Shown one piece after another: positions 10,472-10,619 of a stretch of 10,619 bases of DNA. Both the position numbers and the translations under genes were made by a program. This DNA is from Actinomycetota bacterium. GTDB lineage: Bacteria; Actinomycetota; Actinomycetes; Nanopelagicales; Nanopelagicaceae. Location: NCBI GenBank assembly GCA_010028225.1, contig RGOY01000031.1:1-10619 (forward strand), written 5' to 3'. Under the pieces are notes generated by a model. The model did no database searches and had not been told where the DNA came from. It was given only the letters and a program-made list of their open reading frames with translations. The number at the start of each line of letters is the position of its first letter. Positions within the stretch are counted from its first letter, which is position 1.

Positions 10472-10619
10472 TTACTTAGATTTATCCAAAGTGTACAGTT
10501 GTTCTGCGAGCTTGCGTATCTTCCGGTAGTGCCGGGTGTTGGCCGGGTGTGTTGATAGGCAACAAGGTATAGAGCCATCCATAGCGAGCGACATAAACGC
10601 AGCTTCTTCGTATTTATCG
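10472..10619 (-). CDS. C-terminal end of a protein cut by the window edge
   Basis: The minus frame is open from the window edge to TAA at 10474-10472, giving 49 codons. Visible sequence starts DKYEEAAF, then an MDGSIPCC motif, and ends YRKIRKLAEQLYTLDKSK, a basic helix. The first visible bases (GATAAATAC) resemble the stoperator-like core, and DKYEE resembles the LDKY/LDKW starts of the 10243 and 7099 genes, so the true start may lie only a few codons outside. An internal ATG at 10594 is possible but has no good ribosome site. Function unknown. Confidence 0.6.
   Translation of the reverse strand, partial: DKYEEAAFMSLAMDGSIPCCLSTHPANTRHYRKIRKLAEQLYTLDKSK

Noticed and set aside
10462..10578. 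N-terminal extension (MALYLVAYQH...) of the 10234-10461 ORF
   Set aside because: It overlaps, in another frame, a reading frame that is open to the window edge and ends in a plausible basic helix. The extension has no ribosome site and odd composition.

Overview
This window reads as part of a dsDNA tailed-phage genome (or phage-like extrachromosomal element), most likely from an actinobacterial host. The evidence is dense small genes with ATGA, GTGA and TAATG overlaps, an SNF2/SMARCAL1-like helicase, a DUF932 (TIGR03299-type) phage/plasmid protein, several tiny Cys-rich proteins, a histone-H1-like Lys/Ala/Pro protein, and no ribosomal, tRNA, metabolic or structural (capsid/tail) genes. The host is an inference: base composition is near balanced, Shine-Dalgarno sites are GGAGG/AAAGGGG-like, and GTG starts are common. 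No integrase, repressor or packaging gene is present.

Layout. 1-700: a + strand hypothetical gene (38-454), then an intergenic region with a long operator-centred inverted repeat and a minus-strand terminator. 698-1606: a lone minus gene with an internally duplicated domain. 1852-2410: a + strand pair (H1-like protein; an 86-aa phage protein). 2423-3111: a compact minus micro-operon of four small proteins (30-aa membrane peptide, two Cys-rich proteins, a 43-aa basic protein). 3112-3298: a divergent regulatory region with a 76-nt hairpin. 3299-5376: helicase plus a coupled 48-aa basic protein. 5370-6906: a convergent minus pair (acidic 154-aa protein; DUF932 protein). 6907-7098: a second divergent promoter region with a GC-rich structured patch. 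7099-8084: a two-TM protein coupled to a conserved-looking 233-aa phage protein. 8085-8331: convergent intergenic region with repeats and hairpins. 8332-10619: a long minus cluster of small genes, the last one cut by the window edge.

Two sequence systems overlie the genes. First, an 11-bp element, ACTAGATAAGT, occurs nine times exactly, plus several variants. It lies at gene starts, gene ends and promoters, mostly reading in the direction of local transcription, and in several genes it encodes the first residues (LDK). This resembles the stoperator networks of cluster A mycobacteriophages but with a different sequence. Second, the heptamer ACCCGTA occurs 16 times on the + strand and once on the - strand, regardless of gene direction. 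That suggests a replication- or processing-polar signal. Longer repeats combine the two elements at intergenic sites.
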